Positions 29,090 to 39,745 of a stretch of 64,000 nt of DNA are shown one piece after another. The stretch's first letter is position 1. Each line of letters starts with the position of its first letter. A program made the translations under genes and the position numbers. This DNA comes from Cytospora piceicola (taxonomy: Eukaryota > Ascomycota > Sordariomycetes > Diaporthales > Cytosporaceae), in assembly GCA_023375675.1 (NCBI GenBank), contig JALQBC010000010.1:248001-312000 (forward strand), given 5' to 3'. The notes beneath the pieces were generated by a model. The model worked only from the letters and a program-made list of their open reading frames with translations. It made no database searches and was not told where the DNA came from.

Positions 29090-31657
29090 ATGAGTGCCAG
29101 TGTCGCCGTCAAAGTGGTCAAGAACGGACCGATACCAACATCGTGTGGTGAATGCCAACGTCGGAAGCAAAAGGTAGGTTTAGGCTTTGGCACCTCATGC
29201 AGTATAATGGTTTCCGTGTCGATTTGATAGATGTTGATTCGTGTGGAAAATCTCCAGTGCAGCCGTGAATGGCCCTGCAACCACTGCCAGGCCAGAAAAG
29301 TCCCCCATCTCTGTCACTTCCCCTCAAAGGAGCCTGCCCGCCCAAACAGCGGTGACGGACCTCCTACAACCAGCAGGTGGGTATCCCAGGTCTTCCTAGC
29401 ACACCCTACTTCATCCTCGGTGGCATCAGCTGACCTGGTTGTAGACCACAGAAGCCAAGTGGCGAGGCTGTTGCGGACGAGCCGGCCCAAGACCCAGAGA
29501 TTGAGCTTTCCCAAGGGTTGTCAAAGCTGGGTTACGCGCAGGATTCGGGCACACTTGCCTTCGCTCGAGAGGCCTTGGCCCTGTCTTCTAAGCATACCGA
29601 TGGCGGCCATGATCATGGCAATAATGCCCAGAACGAGGACATCGAAGCTGCGCTGAGGAATGTCGTCCCCAAGCTGTATAGCGGTCAGTTCCCTCAAGCC
29701 TCCCTGTAACTCCTAGGTCTGCTAATACCTCCTCCTAGACCTCCTGGTTCAGAACTTCCTCAAGATTGCCAACTATCAGTACTACACGTGTTTCCCGGCT
29801 CAACTACAGACCCAATGTGCCGAGTGGTGGGAAGACCGCTCGAATGGGAGACACCTCAGCCCCGAGTTCACGTGTCTCCTGCTCCAGGTCTGCGCATCTT
29901 CCACACAGTTCCTCGAGGAGAAGCTGCGCAGCAGGTTCGAGTCGGAGCTGGGCGAGAAGGCACAGGCGCTGACGGAGCGCTTCCACGCTGCCGCCTGGAA
30001 GCTCAGTGCTGCCATACCGCCCAGAAAGGTAAAGGACTCGATCATCATGGTCCAGCAGCTGTTCCTAGGTGCGGTGTGGTTCAAGTATGAAGCCAAGATG
30101 ATCGAGGCGTGGCACGCCCTTGGTTCTGCGATTCGTGCGGCGCAAGAAAGCGGTATTAATCTCTGAATGACCCCTTCCAGAGTTACATGGCTTCGGGGCT
30201 AATTGTGGCTTATGTGTCAGGTATGCACAGAGACTCGAACTCGGAAGGCTTATCAGAGTTTGACCGAGAGATGAGGCGAAGGTTGTGGTGTATCATCTGG
30301 AACGCGGACTGTACGTATACATGCTTCCCATTTCAAGTCGCCGCCCCTCTCAGATCTTCTCACCAGTGTCAATGTGCTAAGGACAAGATGGGCAGGGCAA
30401 ATGTCAGGAGTACTCTCACGCCCAGTACATACTGACCAAAATGACATGAGACTCGGCCTACCTTCTCGACTGGAAGGCAATGCTGACCCAGAGGCCCCCA
30501 CCCCTATCGCGTCAGTGTACTACCAAGCACAGATCGGCGTGGTCATATACCCGCTCTTCCAGCAGCTCGGTCGCGACAACTCGGTCGCTCTGACGCTGAA
30601 GATCGAGAGCGAAGTCGAGAAGTGGATGGACACGTTCCCGCCAGTGCTCCGCGACATCAGGCCAAACAGGGAGTGGGATAGCAAATACCCCTACATACCT
30701 ATACTGCGGTGCCAGCTCAACGTCGTCGCATACTCGTTCCTCCTGGGGCCCCTCAAGGCGTACCTCGTCGGCGCGGCGGATCCCGAGGTCAAGGGCACCA
30801 GCGTGGAGAAGGACCTTCGGGCAAAAGGCGTTGACGTCTGTCTCGACCTCCTCGACGGCGCCGAGAGGTTCTACAACTTGGTCTACCCAGCCAGCGTTAA
30901 GTACTTCTTCATCCTGTTCTTCATCTTTGACGGCGCAACGGTCCTCTGCTCGGCCATCGCCCACGACGACAAGGACAGCCCCTCGCTGCCCAAGCGGGAC
31001 CGCATCGTCCTGGCGCTGAAGAACTCCCTCCACCTCCTCGAGGGCGTCGCACACCTCTCCAAGACGGCAGTCATCTCCGCCGCCGCCCTGAAGAAGCTGA
31101 TGGCCATTCTCCCGCTGACGGCCCACGAGAGGACCATCCTGGGCCTGGGTCTCGGGCGAGGTGGAAGCAAGCGCGCCAAGGTCGGCCCGGCCCCGTCTGC
31201 AGACGGCGGCACAGTCTACGAGCCGGCGAGCAGCAGGTCCGGGTCAGGTTCTGGGCTGGTCAACCCCGCCGCCAACATGGACTCCGAAGGGGCCCCGCAG
31301 CTTATGCCGGCACCGCCACCTCCTTTGGCCCCAGCTCAGGGGGTTGTGCCTCCTGTGCCGGGACCCATCGTGCAGAGCCAAAACGTGGTGGAGTGGCAGT
31401 TTAACCCGGCGAGGATGCCGAACATGGACGAGCCGGGCCCCTCGGGATACGGCCTGAACCCACCTCCAGATCTTCTGGCAGGGTCGAATGTCGGCTTCAA
31501 TCCTTCGACGCACCAGCTGCAACAGCAGCATCTCGGCGACGGGGTGTTCGTGGCGGGCAGCGACGTGACATCGATGGCATTGGAACACCTGGGGAACTTG
31601 TGGGACTGGGGGAACCTGAATATGGATTTCTCAGGAAACTTGCCTTTTGATGGATGA
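29090..31657 (+). CDS. Zn2Cys6 transcription factor, candidate cluster regulator
   Basis: Model: exons 29090-29173, 29258-29376, 29445-29683, 29739-30152, 30221-30310, 30396-31657; 735 residues, five short introns, all phases consistent. The zinc cluster spans the first two exons: CGECQRRKQK | CSREWPCNHCQARKVPHLC (C-x2-C-x6-C-x5-C-x2-C-x8-C), split by an intron after the basic stretch as in many fungal members. The middle has the fungal-specific transcription factor domain (PF04082 type): AWHALGSAIRAAQESGMHRD, then REMRRRLWCIIWNADW and MRLGLPSRL. The C-terminus is Pro/Gly/Gln-rich, possibly activating. It sits next to the TIM-like gene in the same orientation. In Yarrowia the erythritol cluster also contains a regulator (EUF1); equivalence is inference from position only. 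Confidence 0.85.
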
Positions 31658-32507
31658 ATGACTTGTGCAAGGCGGAACGGGAAATGTTCCATCATTTTGA
31701 ACTTGTAAATGCGGCTGGTTTTCAAACACGTTACTTGATAAAGGAAGCCAAGCGGTTATGAAGGTTATTTCGCGCAATAATTTACTATAGCTTCTTTCGA
31801 AATTTGTCCCTACGTGAATCCCTACATATACCACACAGTGATAATAATGCTGCAGGGTCAGGGTAAGTTTATTTTGTTGGACGGCAGTGAAAGGGATGCC
31901 ATTCGAGCCCTGAGCGAGGTTTGAAGGGTTCAGGATAGTAACAAGTTCTCTTGCATGTTGGCGTTGATGTCATCAAATGCAGTCGAAGCCAGATTCCTGC
32001 ATATATCTGATCCAAATATGACTGTATTGTGGTAGAACATTGGCAACTTATAAAGACGATCAGATCTGCAGGCCCGAGTTCCGTGTATGAGTGGTTGGCC
32101 AGTACATCTGACATGCCGTAATGATGATGATGACAGCCCTGTAAAGGTGGTGTGGCTCTCTGCTTTGACCTGTGCATTGGATGGATGATCGGATATGGTG
32201 TGGCGAATGGAAGTAGGTATGTTCAGTATATGATTCCTGTTTCGTGTTATACCTGGTGAAACATGAGACAACATCTGAGATGTGAGGTGGGTATTTGTAT
32301 TTGTGCAGTTCTATCCCGTATGTTCAGTCCGGTTCAGTTTGGTTCAGTTCAGTCTTCCTTCTTACCAATGTTGAACTCACAGTAATAATACCAGGCAGTC
32401 AGTCCAATTCGAGGACTACTCCATAACTTAGTCAAGTACTTGACCTTCCGGTACTCAATACTCACCTGATCGACCGCTGCCCACACTACTCAGCCTGTCT
32501 TGCCATC
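31658..32507. other. Intergenic
   Basis: An 850-bp AT-richer stretch without a convincing gene. A short TTCAGTTCGGTTCAGTT-type repeat lies at about 32325-32352. Confidence 0.5.
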
Positions 32508-33083
32508 ATGCCTAGCTCGAGGCGCCACCGTCATCACGACGATTTAGACTACGCACACGGCCGAGGCGGAGACAAAGACAGGAGCAGAGGCACCGACCAG
32601 CGCCGGCCTCGAGTCCTGCACAGGAGGTCCACCCACGACGACAAATACGACCGGCGTCCCCGTCGCTCCCGACGCTACGACGATTATGACTCGGCCTCGG
32701 ACTTGGACTCAGACTCTGAATACGACTATGATTCTCCCCCGCCGCGGAGGAGGCACACCCGGTCAGAAGGCCGTCGACGGCCACGAGGCCGGAGCCTGGA
32801 CCGTGAGTACGAGGAGGATGAGTTCCAGCGTCAGAGGAGGGACCAGGCCGTCAAGTCAGCCCTGACGGCCGGTGCGGTTGAGGCGATCAGACAGAGGAAC
32901 CGGCCTGGCGACTGGGTGGGCGAAAGGGGCTTCCGCGTCGCGACGGCGGCCCTGAGTGCTGCCGCCATCGACACTGCCGTCGACAAGGACCCGATGAAGA
33001 AGCGGAAGAGGAACCTGGTCAAGTCTACCATCGGTGGACTGCTCGTAGACAAGCTGGCTAGTGGGGTTCGCGGGCGGGGCTGA
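32508..33083 (+). CDS. Hypothetical Arg/Asp-rich protein with hydrophobic C-terminal segment
   Basis: A 191-residue intronless protein from ATG 32508. The first 105 residues are extremely charged (RRHRHHDD, RRYDDYDSASDLDSDSEYDYD, PPRRRHTRS) and surely disordered. A conserved-looking small domain follows: AVKSALTAGAVEAIRQRN, GDWVGERGFRVATAALSAAAID and LVKSTIGGLLVDKLA, two Ala/Gly-rich amphipathic helices of the kind that end many fungal low-complexity proteins (DUF3824-like in style). No catalytic motif, signal peptide or clear membrane span. Function unknown. The ORF is real judging by its length, clean ATG context (CCATCATGCC) and strong composition bias. Confidence 0.7.
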   Translation: MPSSRRHRHHDDLDYAHGRGGDKDRSRGTDQRRPRVLHRRSTHDDKYDRRPRRSRRYDDYDSASDLDSDSEYDYDSPPPRRRHTRSEGRRRPRGRSLDREYEEDEFQRQRRDQAVKSALTAGAVEAIRQRNRPGDWVGERGFRVATAALSAAAIDTAVDKDPMKKRKRNLVKSTIGGLLVDKLASGVRGRG

Positions 33084-33662
33084 GGCGAGGCTTCTCGGGC
33101 AGAGGAGTGCCGTGGGAGCTTGCCGTGTCTGGTGAGACTGACTTATTATACTGAAGATGGATGGATGGATGGATTGATGGACTGACTGATTGATACGGTG
33201 TACGTGGGGGTGGGGGAGGGAGTATGTCTAGTATGTCTAGTGCACTGGTGCACTGGTACACTGGTGCAGTAGGGGCCGGGAACCCCCTGAACCCCCTAAC
33301 CCCCCTAAACTTTGGGCGCAGCCGCCCCCTTGAACCTCCATGGATGGATCCCCTGAATAGCCTGCCTGTGGGTTGGCATATTATGAACGATAACCAGATA
33401 AGATAGATAATTTTTTGAGTCGACGTCACAATACCTAAGTACTCACTTACTTGATTGAGTACTTACCCACCCATTTCGTTCATATCCGGAGATCCCCTGA
33501 AGAGTGAGTGCCTGCTTCTTAATCCAGAACCTGTGAGTGGCCTTACTTTGCATGAGTGAGCAGTGAATTACCCAAGTACCACAGGTAATCCATCCCCAAG
33601 GCTCAACCAGGGAGTGAAGAGGGACTGTTGCTGTTGTTGTTGTTGCTGTTGCTGCTGCTACA
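33084..33662. other. Intergenic with short tandem repeats
   Basis: No gene. Contains GGAT repeats (about 33160-33177), short CACTGGTG repeats (about 33241-33265) and a TTGCTG repeat (about 33626-33660) directly before the thioesterase ATG. Confidence 0.6.
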
Positions 33663-35448
33663 ATGAAGTATACCACCAAGACATTGACGGACCTCGCGGT
33701 CACGGCGGGGGCATCGCGGGCCTCGTCTCGCCTGCTTTCCCGCTGCAGTCCAAGGGCCATCGTGAACCAGGCTCAGGCTCAGGCTCAGGTTCAGGCCCGA
33801 TCGCTGCAGACAACCTCTCCACGCGGCACCGATGGCGTCTTCCGTGACCTCACAGACAACAGCATGCTCACGCCATGGATCGAGGCGTTCCGCAAGCAAC
33901 AGGCTGGCAAGGGAGCCGGGCTCGAGGAGCCCCAGCCCGTCGAGCGCGATCTGAGTCCGAGAAAGATGAGCAACAGTTATCATAGGGTGGTTCTGCCCCT
34001 TGGTCGGGACCCTTGGCTGTCAGACACTTACATCAACTCCTCGGGACATATCAGGTGCGGCCCATAATACTTCTTCAGACATCAGACATGCATAAGTCGT
34101 CGTCAGGCTGGCTGACACAACTCAATTGTTCACAGGCTGGGGACCATTTTCATGGATCTGGACGCATTATCTGTACGGGTGCTACCCCCACCACCTTCAC
34201 CCTCTCACCGGCTGACCATCTCCAGGTTATCGTCATCTACAAGCACACAGGACCAGGTGTCACGACCGTGACTGCGGCGCTGGATCGTATCACCATAGCA
34301 CACCCTCTGACAGAGATCTGTGACCTCGAGTACTCCGGCGAGGTCACCTATGCCTCTGGAAGGAGCAGTGTCGAGATCACATGCCGCGTTGCAAAGGCCC
34401 GTCCGGAAGGAGAGCCAAGCAAGCCCGAGGACGTCTTGCTGACCTGCACCTTTACCATGGTGGCTCTGGACCCCGAGACTAAGAAGCCTACCAACATCCC
34501 CGCCCTCATCTGCGAGACACCGGAAGAGGAGAAAAAATTCAAGGCCGGAGAGGCCAAGTCCCTGGCAAAGAAGAAGTTGAGCAAGTTGTCACTGTTGGCC
34601 ACCCAGCCCGACGACCCGGAGTCTGCCCTGATCCACAAGATCTGGTTGAGACAGGTGCAATACCACGATCCGAACGATAGCCTTCGCCAGCCCTCCAATG
34701 TCGTGGGCATGTCCACCACACAGATCTCCACCGCTTCCATTATGCAGCCGCAGGTGAGTCGACCGCCATCTTGTCTTTACTCTCGAAGGATACATGCATG
34801 CTAACCTGTCCACTCACACAAGTACCGCAACCTTCATCAAACTATGATTTTTGGAGGGTTCCATCTTAAGCAGACTTTCGAGCTCGCCTTCTGCTGTGCT
34901 GCCAGCTTCGCCCACGCCCGGCCCACCTTCATCAGTGCCGACCCATGCACTTTCCGCAACCCCGTCCCGGTTGGCAGCGTGCTGTATCTGACCGCCACAG
35001 TAGCATATACTGATCCACCCCTGGTAAGTACTATCTCGGTCTTTTGGGTATATCTGCTAATGCCATATAGATGGAGGAGGACGGAAGCGAGCCTCAGCAC
35101 CAGGACCCTGAGAACCCCATGACCCGTATCCATGTGCGAGTGGACTCTAAAGTGAGAGGTACGTCACACATTGAGTATCCCCTATCCGTAAGCGCGGCAC
35201 CATGGTCACTGACTCCTCTTTTCCAAACAGACGTAGAGCATGGCAACGCCAAGCCAACAGGCCAGTTCAACTACACCTTCTCTGTACCCAAGAACGTCAA
35301 AGTGATGCCTCACACCTACCAGGAATACATGATGTACATCGACGCAAGGAGGAGAGTCAAGCTAGGAGACTTGCAGTTCCGTCAAGAGCGTGCTGAGTCT
35401 ACCGAAGAGCAGATGCAAATTGCTAAAGGCGCTAACCTCACCGAATAA
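33663..35448 (+). CDS. Mitochondrial acyl-CoA thioesterase, ACOT9-like
   Basis: Model: exons 33663-34054, 34136-34172, 34226-34753, 34823-35023, 35071-35158, 35231-35448; 487 residues, all junctions in frame. One internal exon has only 37 bases. The N-terminus (ASRASSRLLSRCSPRA, rich in Arg and Ser) reads as a mitochondrial presequence and includes a QAQAQAQVQA run coded by a CAGGCT repeat. Two hot-dog thioesterase units follow: one around SYHRVVLPLGRDPWL, SGHIRLGTIFMDLDAL and TAALDRITIAHPL, the second around QTMIFGGFHLKQTFELAFCCAASF and PVPVGSVLYLTATVAYTD. This double hot-dog layout and length match mammalian ACOT9 (mitochondrial). It hydrolyses acyl-CoA esters; chain-length preference is not readable from sequence. 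Confidence 0.9.
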
Positions 35449-36425
35449 TGAGATGGTTCATGCATGTCTGCAAGCAGCACTTGCTTTGAGTGGAGGCGAA
35501 AACTATACCATAGAAACTAGAATTTAGAGTGTTCAGGCACAATTGACAGATAGGTTATTCCGTATTTTTACAAGCCTATGAATTTTTGGCATACATGATC
35601 TTCAATTACATCCCACACAAGTTGACGACTGGTATTGGGATCTGCTTGGCTGGGACACCTGGAGGGGCAACAGAGGCTCTCAAAGGCTGTAAACGCTCGG
35701 ATCATCCGCAATCGTGGTAGGCGCCGAGTTCCTCTAGCTGGAATATATGCGATTGATCGAAATGTTGCTATTTGGTCAACATTAACCACGCAAGCTTTGT
35801 GAACTCGGAGTGTCTCATGTGGCTCTGAGGTTCTGCGTTAGCGAAGGAGAGCAATCGTATTCATGAGTATGTCAACGTAAGGAGTCTATCCAGGGTGTAT
35901 AATCTGTTGGTATATGCTATATACGGCCTGGAAACGTCGAGGCAATATATGTATATGTTCCTTCCCTTTGTGGTTTGCTCATGACCATAATCTTTTTTAC
36001 GACGTTCAGGTAATCCACGTGATTTTTCATGGATTGAGTATTGTGGCCAGAGTTCAATGGGAACGAAGGATTGAAAGAAACTATTGTCTTGCCTTCTACT
36101 TGGGCGAGAAAGAGACCATTGAAGCAAATGGCATTTGTCTAGGTCAATAATGGACTGATCATGAAATATTGACAATAGCAGTCAATATTGATATATATAA
36201 GCCCTTTGGTCTCATTTATAGCTGCATGTGCCTCATATTTCCATTATCATAAATATCCTGCCACGGCTGTCTCTCATGGGTCAATCGATTATTGAACTGT
36301 GACAAACTACTAACAACCTTCTGTCAACTTGCGTTCTACCGTCTTGCAATTCAAATTATGAACAAGCTCTGCTGCAGAATTAGCGAACACATCGCGGTCT
36401 TACCTCTGAGACTGTACCAGATCCA
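35449..36425. other. Intergenic
   Basis: Nearly 1 kb, AT-richer than its surroundings; nothing recognised. Confidence 0.5.
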
Positions 36426-37476
36426 ATGGCAGACACCATGTCAGGGGAGCAGCGCGTCCTCTGTCCGTCATGTCACTGCAACTTGCTTCAGCCTGAGGAT
36501 GGCCCCTTCGGCGATGGCTTCATATATGCTACTCCGCAGCAGATGAGGAAGCAACACCTCACATGCGCCAATATCTCCTGCCCCATTTACATCGAAGGAC
36601 AGTATGATCCATACGACTGGATTGCAGAGGATGATGCCCCTGAGGATCAGCCTACCCAGACAGTCCATCGTAAGTCAAGCAATCAAGCATACATAGGTAA
36701 TGGTAGCCTCATAACAAATTCAATCGATACTGACAACTAAGTAAAGAAGTCGAGAATGACAACGGAAACAGTGACCAAAAGATGGCCACCGACTTCGACA
36801 ACGATTCTGTCACCGTAACTTCGGTAGACAGTCAAGCCGTTGTCGGTGACTATGATGTGAGCTCAGCCGTCCGTTCATAGCGATACTGGCACTGGGCCAG
36901 GTGGCTAACGTTTAACAGCAGTTCCAGTACTCAGAAGTTGACGGTGGCGCAGCGTTTTATAGCAACAGCGTGTTCCAACCCGTCTCTGAGCCCATGGTTT
37001 CCTTCAACGACAACAGTCTATTCACGGCCAGCCATGGTCCTTTCCTAGGCGCCACTCCCAGAGCTGCGACTGGCCAGGGCTATAGCGTGTTCTCCCGGCC
37101 TACTCCTACTGGCACCGGTCAACCCATCTCCAACCCAGCCTACAGTCCCGTTCAGGTCCCAGCAACTCCTCCCAGCGCCAGTCCCAACACCAGTCCCACC
37201 CAGGCGAGTATTGACAGTCCTGGTGCCTCGGGGCCAGACTCCACGCAGAGCCAGAAACCTCGGGGGTCGACAAGGAACCGCTACACAGAGCATGAGGTCG
37301 ACATCATCATGCAAATGAAAGCCCAAGGCCACGGCAACGACGCAATCGCACAGGCATGTACGCGTATAGTATATCCAGTACAGACACTGACCGTGACATA
37401 GGTGCTGCCCCGCCATACCGCGAGATCGATCGAGGCGAAATACGCGGCCCTTACGAAAGGACGTCCCCGTTCTTAG
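36426..37476 (+). CDS. Hypothetical Cys-ribbon + Myb/SANT-like protein, copy A
   Basis: Model: exons 36426-36669, 36747-36856, 36919-37353, 37402-37476; 287 residues. The N-terminus has LCPSC and, about 35 residues later, CANISCPIYIE: two Cys pairs suggesting a zinc ribbon. The middle is Ser/Pro/Thr/Asn-rich. The C-terminus has a Myb/SANT-like helix unit, RYTEHEVDIIMQMKAQG, then after the last intron LPRHTARSIEAKYAAL. The last intron needs a GC donor (CAG|GCATGT...ACATAG|GTG); no GT donor nearby keeps the frame that matches copy B. Copy B lies 1 kb downstream on the same strand with the same architecture and intron site. A DNA- or chromatin-binding role is plausible from the SANT-like part but unproven. 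Family not recognised. Confidence 0.7.
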
Positions 37477-38504
37477 GTCGGTCAATGAATGATGTTGGCT
37501 GGATGCGCTGGCGTGTTCAGGGGGAGAGAAGATGATTTGGATAGAGGACCGCCTCCTCTCAAATCTCGGGGAAGCTTCAATGTTTTTTGTCGTCTGGGGG
37601 TGGTCATTGGAACACAGTTCTTGAGGGTTGCTACCATCATATCTTTGTAGCATTGATCCTGATTCCTGCTTTCTCAATTCAACCGCAGGTCCAGCTGGGC
37701 AAGGGCAGATCCCCAAGAGAGTATTTCTGGATGATCATGCTGCGCAAGCACAAGAGCTATTCGTATGACATGTTGCATGTGCCAAACCTCAAACGAGTGC
37801 TTACCATTTTAGAAACCCACACATACCTCGTGAGAACTGCATGTCGAAACATGATGCGATGTTATGAACAACAATGTAGAGCTCGCAAGACAATACAAGG
37901 CCTGAAGCCGTTGCCACCAGACAGAAGATCAAGTCTCCTAATCACCAGGTACAGGTCCTTTAAGCTCCTAAGCTCCTAGTTTACTCGAGATATGTGACAA
38001 TTACAGGAGAATGAATCTCGTTTGCTGCAGCAGGAACCAAGTCTCCAGAGACTATAATGTTGCTCAGTAGTGGAACAATCCATAATTGGTATCGTTCTTG
38101 GACAACTGGTCCTGTTAGACTCTGGGGGTATGAGTGCGTGCCACTCAGCATACACATCAGAATAAAGCTTTTACCAGTGAACTGTAAACATATTCAGCAA
38201 CGAGTAAATTAGCTTGCAGTGCAGCCAAGTTCTTTTTTACTGGAAGATTTCCATGTTGACTGGCCAGGTTGTGGGATAGCACACTTAAGTACTTACCTAC
38301 TTGTACATCGACTTTGTCTGAACATTTTCGAAATCCATATATTGTGAATATTCTGAGCCTCCAGATGTTGGTTTGAGCTACCTTCTCTTTCCCAGCACTC
38401 ACTACCAATCGACCTTCCCATCTCTCCAAGATACAGCTTCAAGTGCTCACAACCTCACCATGAGTAGGACTCAAGACACCAATTGATTTCTACAGCTCAC
38501 AAAC
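37477..38504. other. Spacer between the tandem paralogues
   Basis: About 1 kb without a supported gene. A 130-codon plus-strand frame (37587-37979) has no family features and was rejected. Confidence 0.5.
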
Positions 38505-39444
38505 ATGTCTGAGCAACATGGTCTACGGCTGCTATGCCCTAGCTGCAGTCACAATGTCCAGGCGTCGCAACCAGAGCCAAGCGCGTCCAGGTACTTGACA
38601 ATCGACGAGATGCAGATCGCGGGCTACCGATGCCAGAACATCAGTTGCCCAGTCTACATTGAGGAGGATAGATTCTTCACTGAAGATATGGGCGCTGTAA
38701 GTGGCTTGACCATCAACTTTCTTACTTCGTATGTGCTGACGCTGACGCGCTCTTTCTTCTCAGAATTATGGCCATACTGCTGTGCCCAACATGCCCAACA
38801 TGCCCAACATGTACAACATGTCCAACATGTACAACATGTCCAACATGCCCAACATGCCCAACACTACTCCCCGCGATATCATACCCGCCGAACGCGTCGG
38901 CGTCGCGACCGAGGACATAGAGCGCGTGCAGATAAGCAAGGATGAGGGAAACACCAACCCTACTACTACGCACTGTCTGTCCCGCTTTCTTCCTCGGTCT
39001 CCATCTCCGTCTCCTGCCATACCAGAAACCAGAACCCGCGATGGCCTGGCCAGCAACGACATCGGCCCGGCGGGCCCCCCAGGCGGCCAATCCTCGAAGG
39101 AAGCATCTGTTTCCGCTGCCCCCCGCCAGCCGAGCCCGCCACCAGCCACCCGCAACCACTGGTACAAGCGCGAGGTGGAGACACTCAAGACAATGAGGGC
39201 TCGGGGCCAGTCTTGGGCTGAGATCGGAGAGGTCAGTCTACGTGTCCCCAGCCCCCAAGGAGTCATGTTCGGGGAAGATCCCAGGCCAGCTGACCATCAG
39301 GTGCAGGCACTGCCTTGTCATACCAACCGCTCGATCAGGAGCAAATGGCTACGGATCAAGATCAATCGGGAAGCTCACGAACCGGCATCTCCTCGTGGCC
39401 GTCGGGCGAACAATCCGGGCCGACAAGGAGCACGCCCTGCCTAA
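38505..39444 (+). CDS. Hypothetical Cys-ribbon + Myb/SANT-like protein, copy B
   Basis: Model: exons 38505-38696, 38764-39231, 39307-39444; 265 residues. Same plan as copy A: LCPSC at the N-terminus and CQNISCPVYIEED before the first intron. After it, about eight NMP/NMY/NMS triplets (NMPNMPNMYNMSNMYNM...) are coded by a 9-bp repeat. A Ser/Pro linker follows, then HWYKREVETLKTMRARGQSWAEIGE and, after the last intron, LPCHTNRSIRSKWLRI, a better SANT/Myb match than in copy A, with regularly spaced Trp residues. For the last intron two acceptors are possible (39300 or 39306); I chose 39306 because it aligns ALPCHT with VLPRHT of copy A. Function unknown. Confidence 0.72.
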
Positions 39445-39745
39445 AACTGCTGTCCGGTTCGCTGCCTCGGTCCTGGAGGCTGCGCTGGAGTTAATGGTGC
39501 GGGATTGTCTGGCAGGCGTCGACGTCGAGAAAGGCTCATGCATAAGCTTGACTGGATAGAGAATGAGACAGAGACAGAGACAGAGACAGATAGAGACGAA
39601 ATGAGCAATTGGCCTTACCAGCCAACTTCCCTAACGGCGATACAGAGAAGTCCATACACCGCGTGCGTGCCTGTTTGTGTTCAAACCATTCGCTAGTTGG
39701 GACAGTGACCCGACCTCATTGGAGTTTCACATCGGCAATACGGGG
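39445..39745. other. Intergenic with GAGACA repeat
   Basis: A short GAGACA tandem repeat lies at about 39565-39592. No gene. Confidence 0.55.

Noticed and set aside
28510..29093. Plus-strand frames before the Zn2Cys6 gene
   Set aside because: They run through the CT-rich leader and overlap the regulator's start in another frame; no motif.
37587..37979. 130-codon plus-strand frame between the two paralogues
   Set aside because: No similarity pattern, no support from neighbours, low GC.
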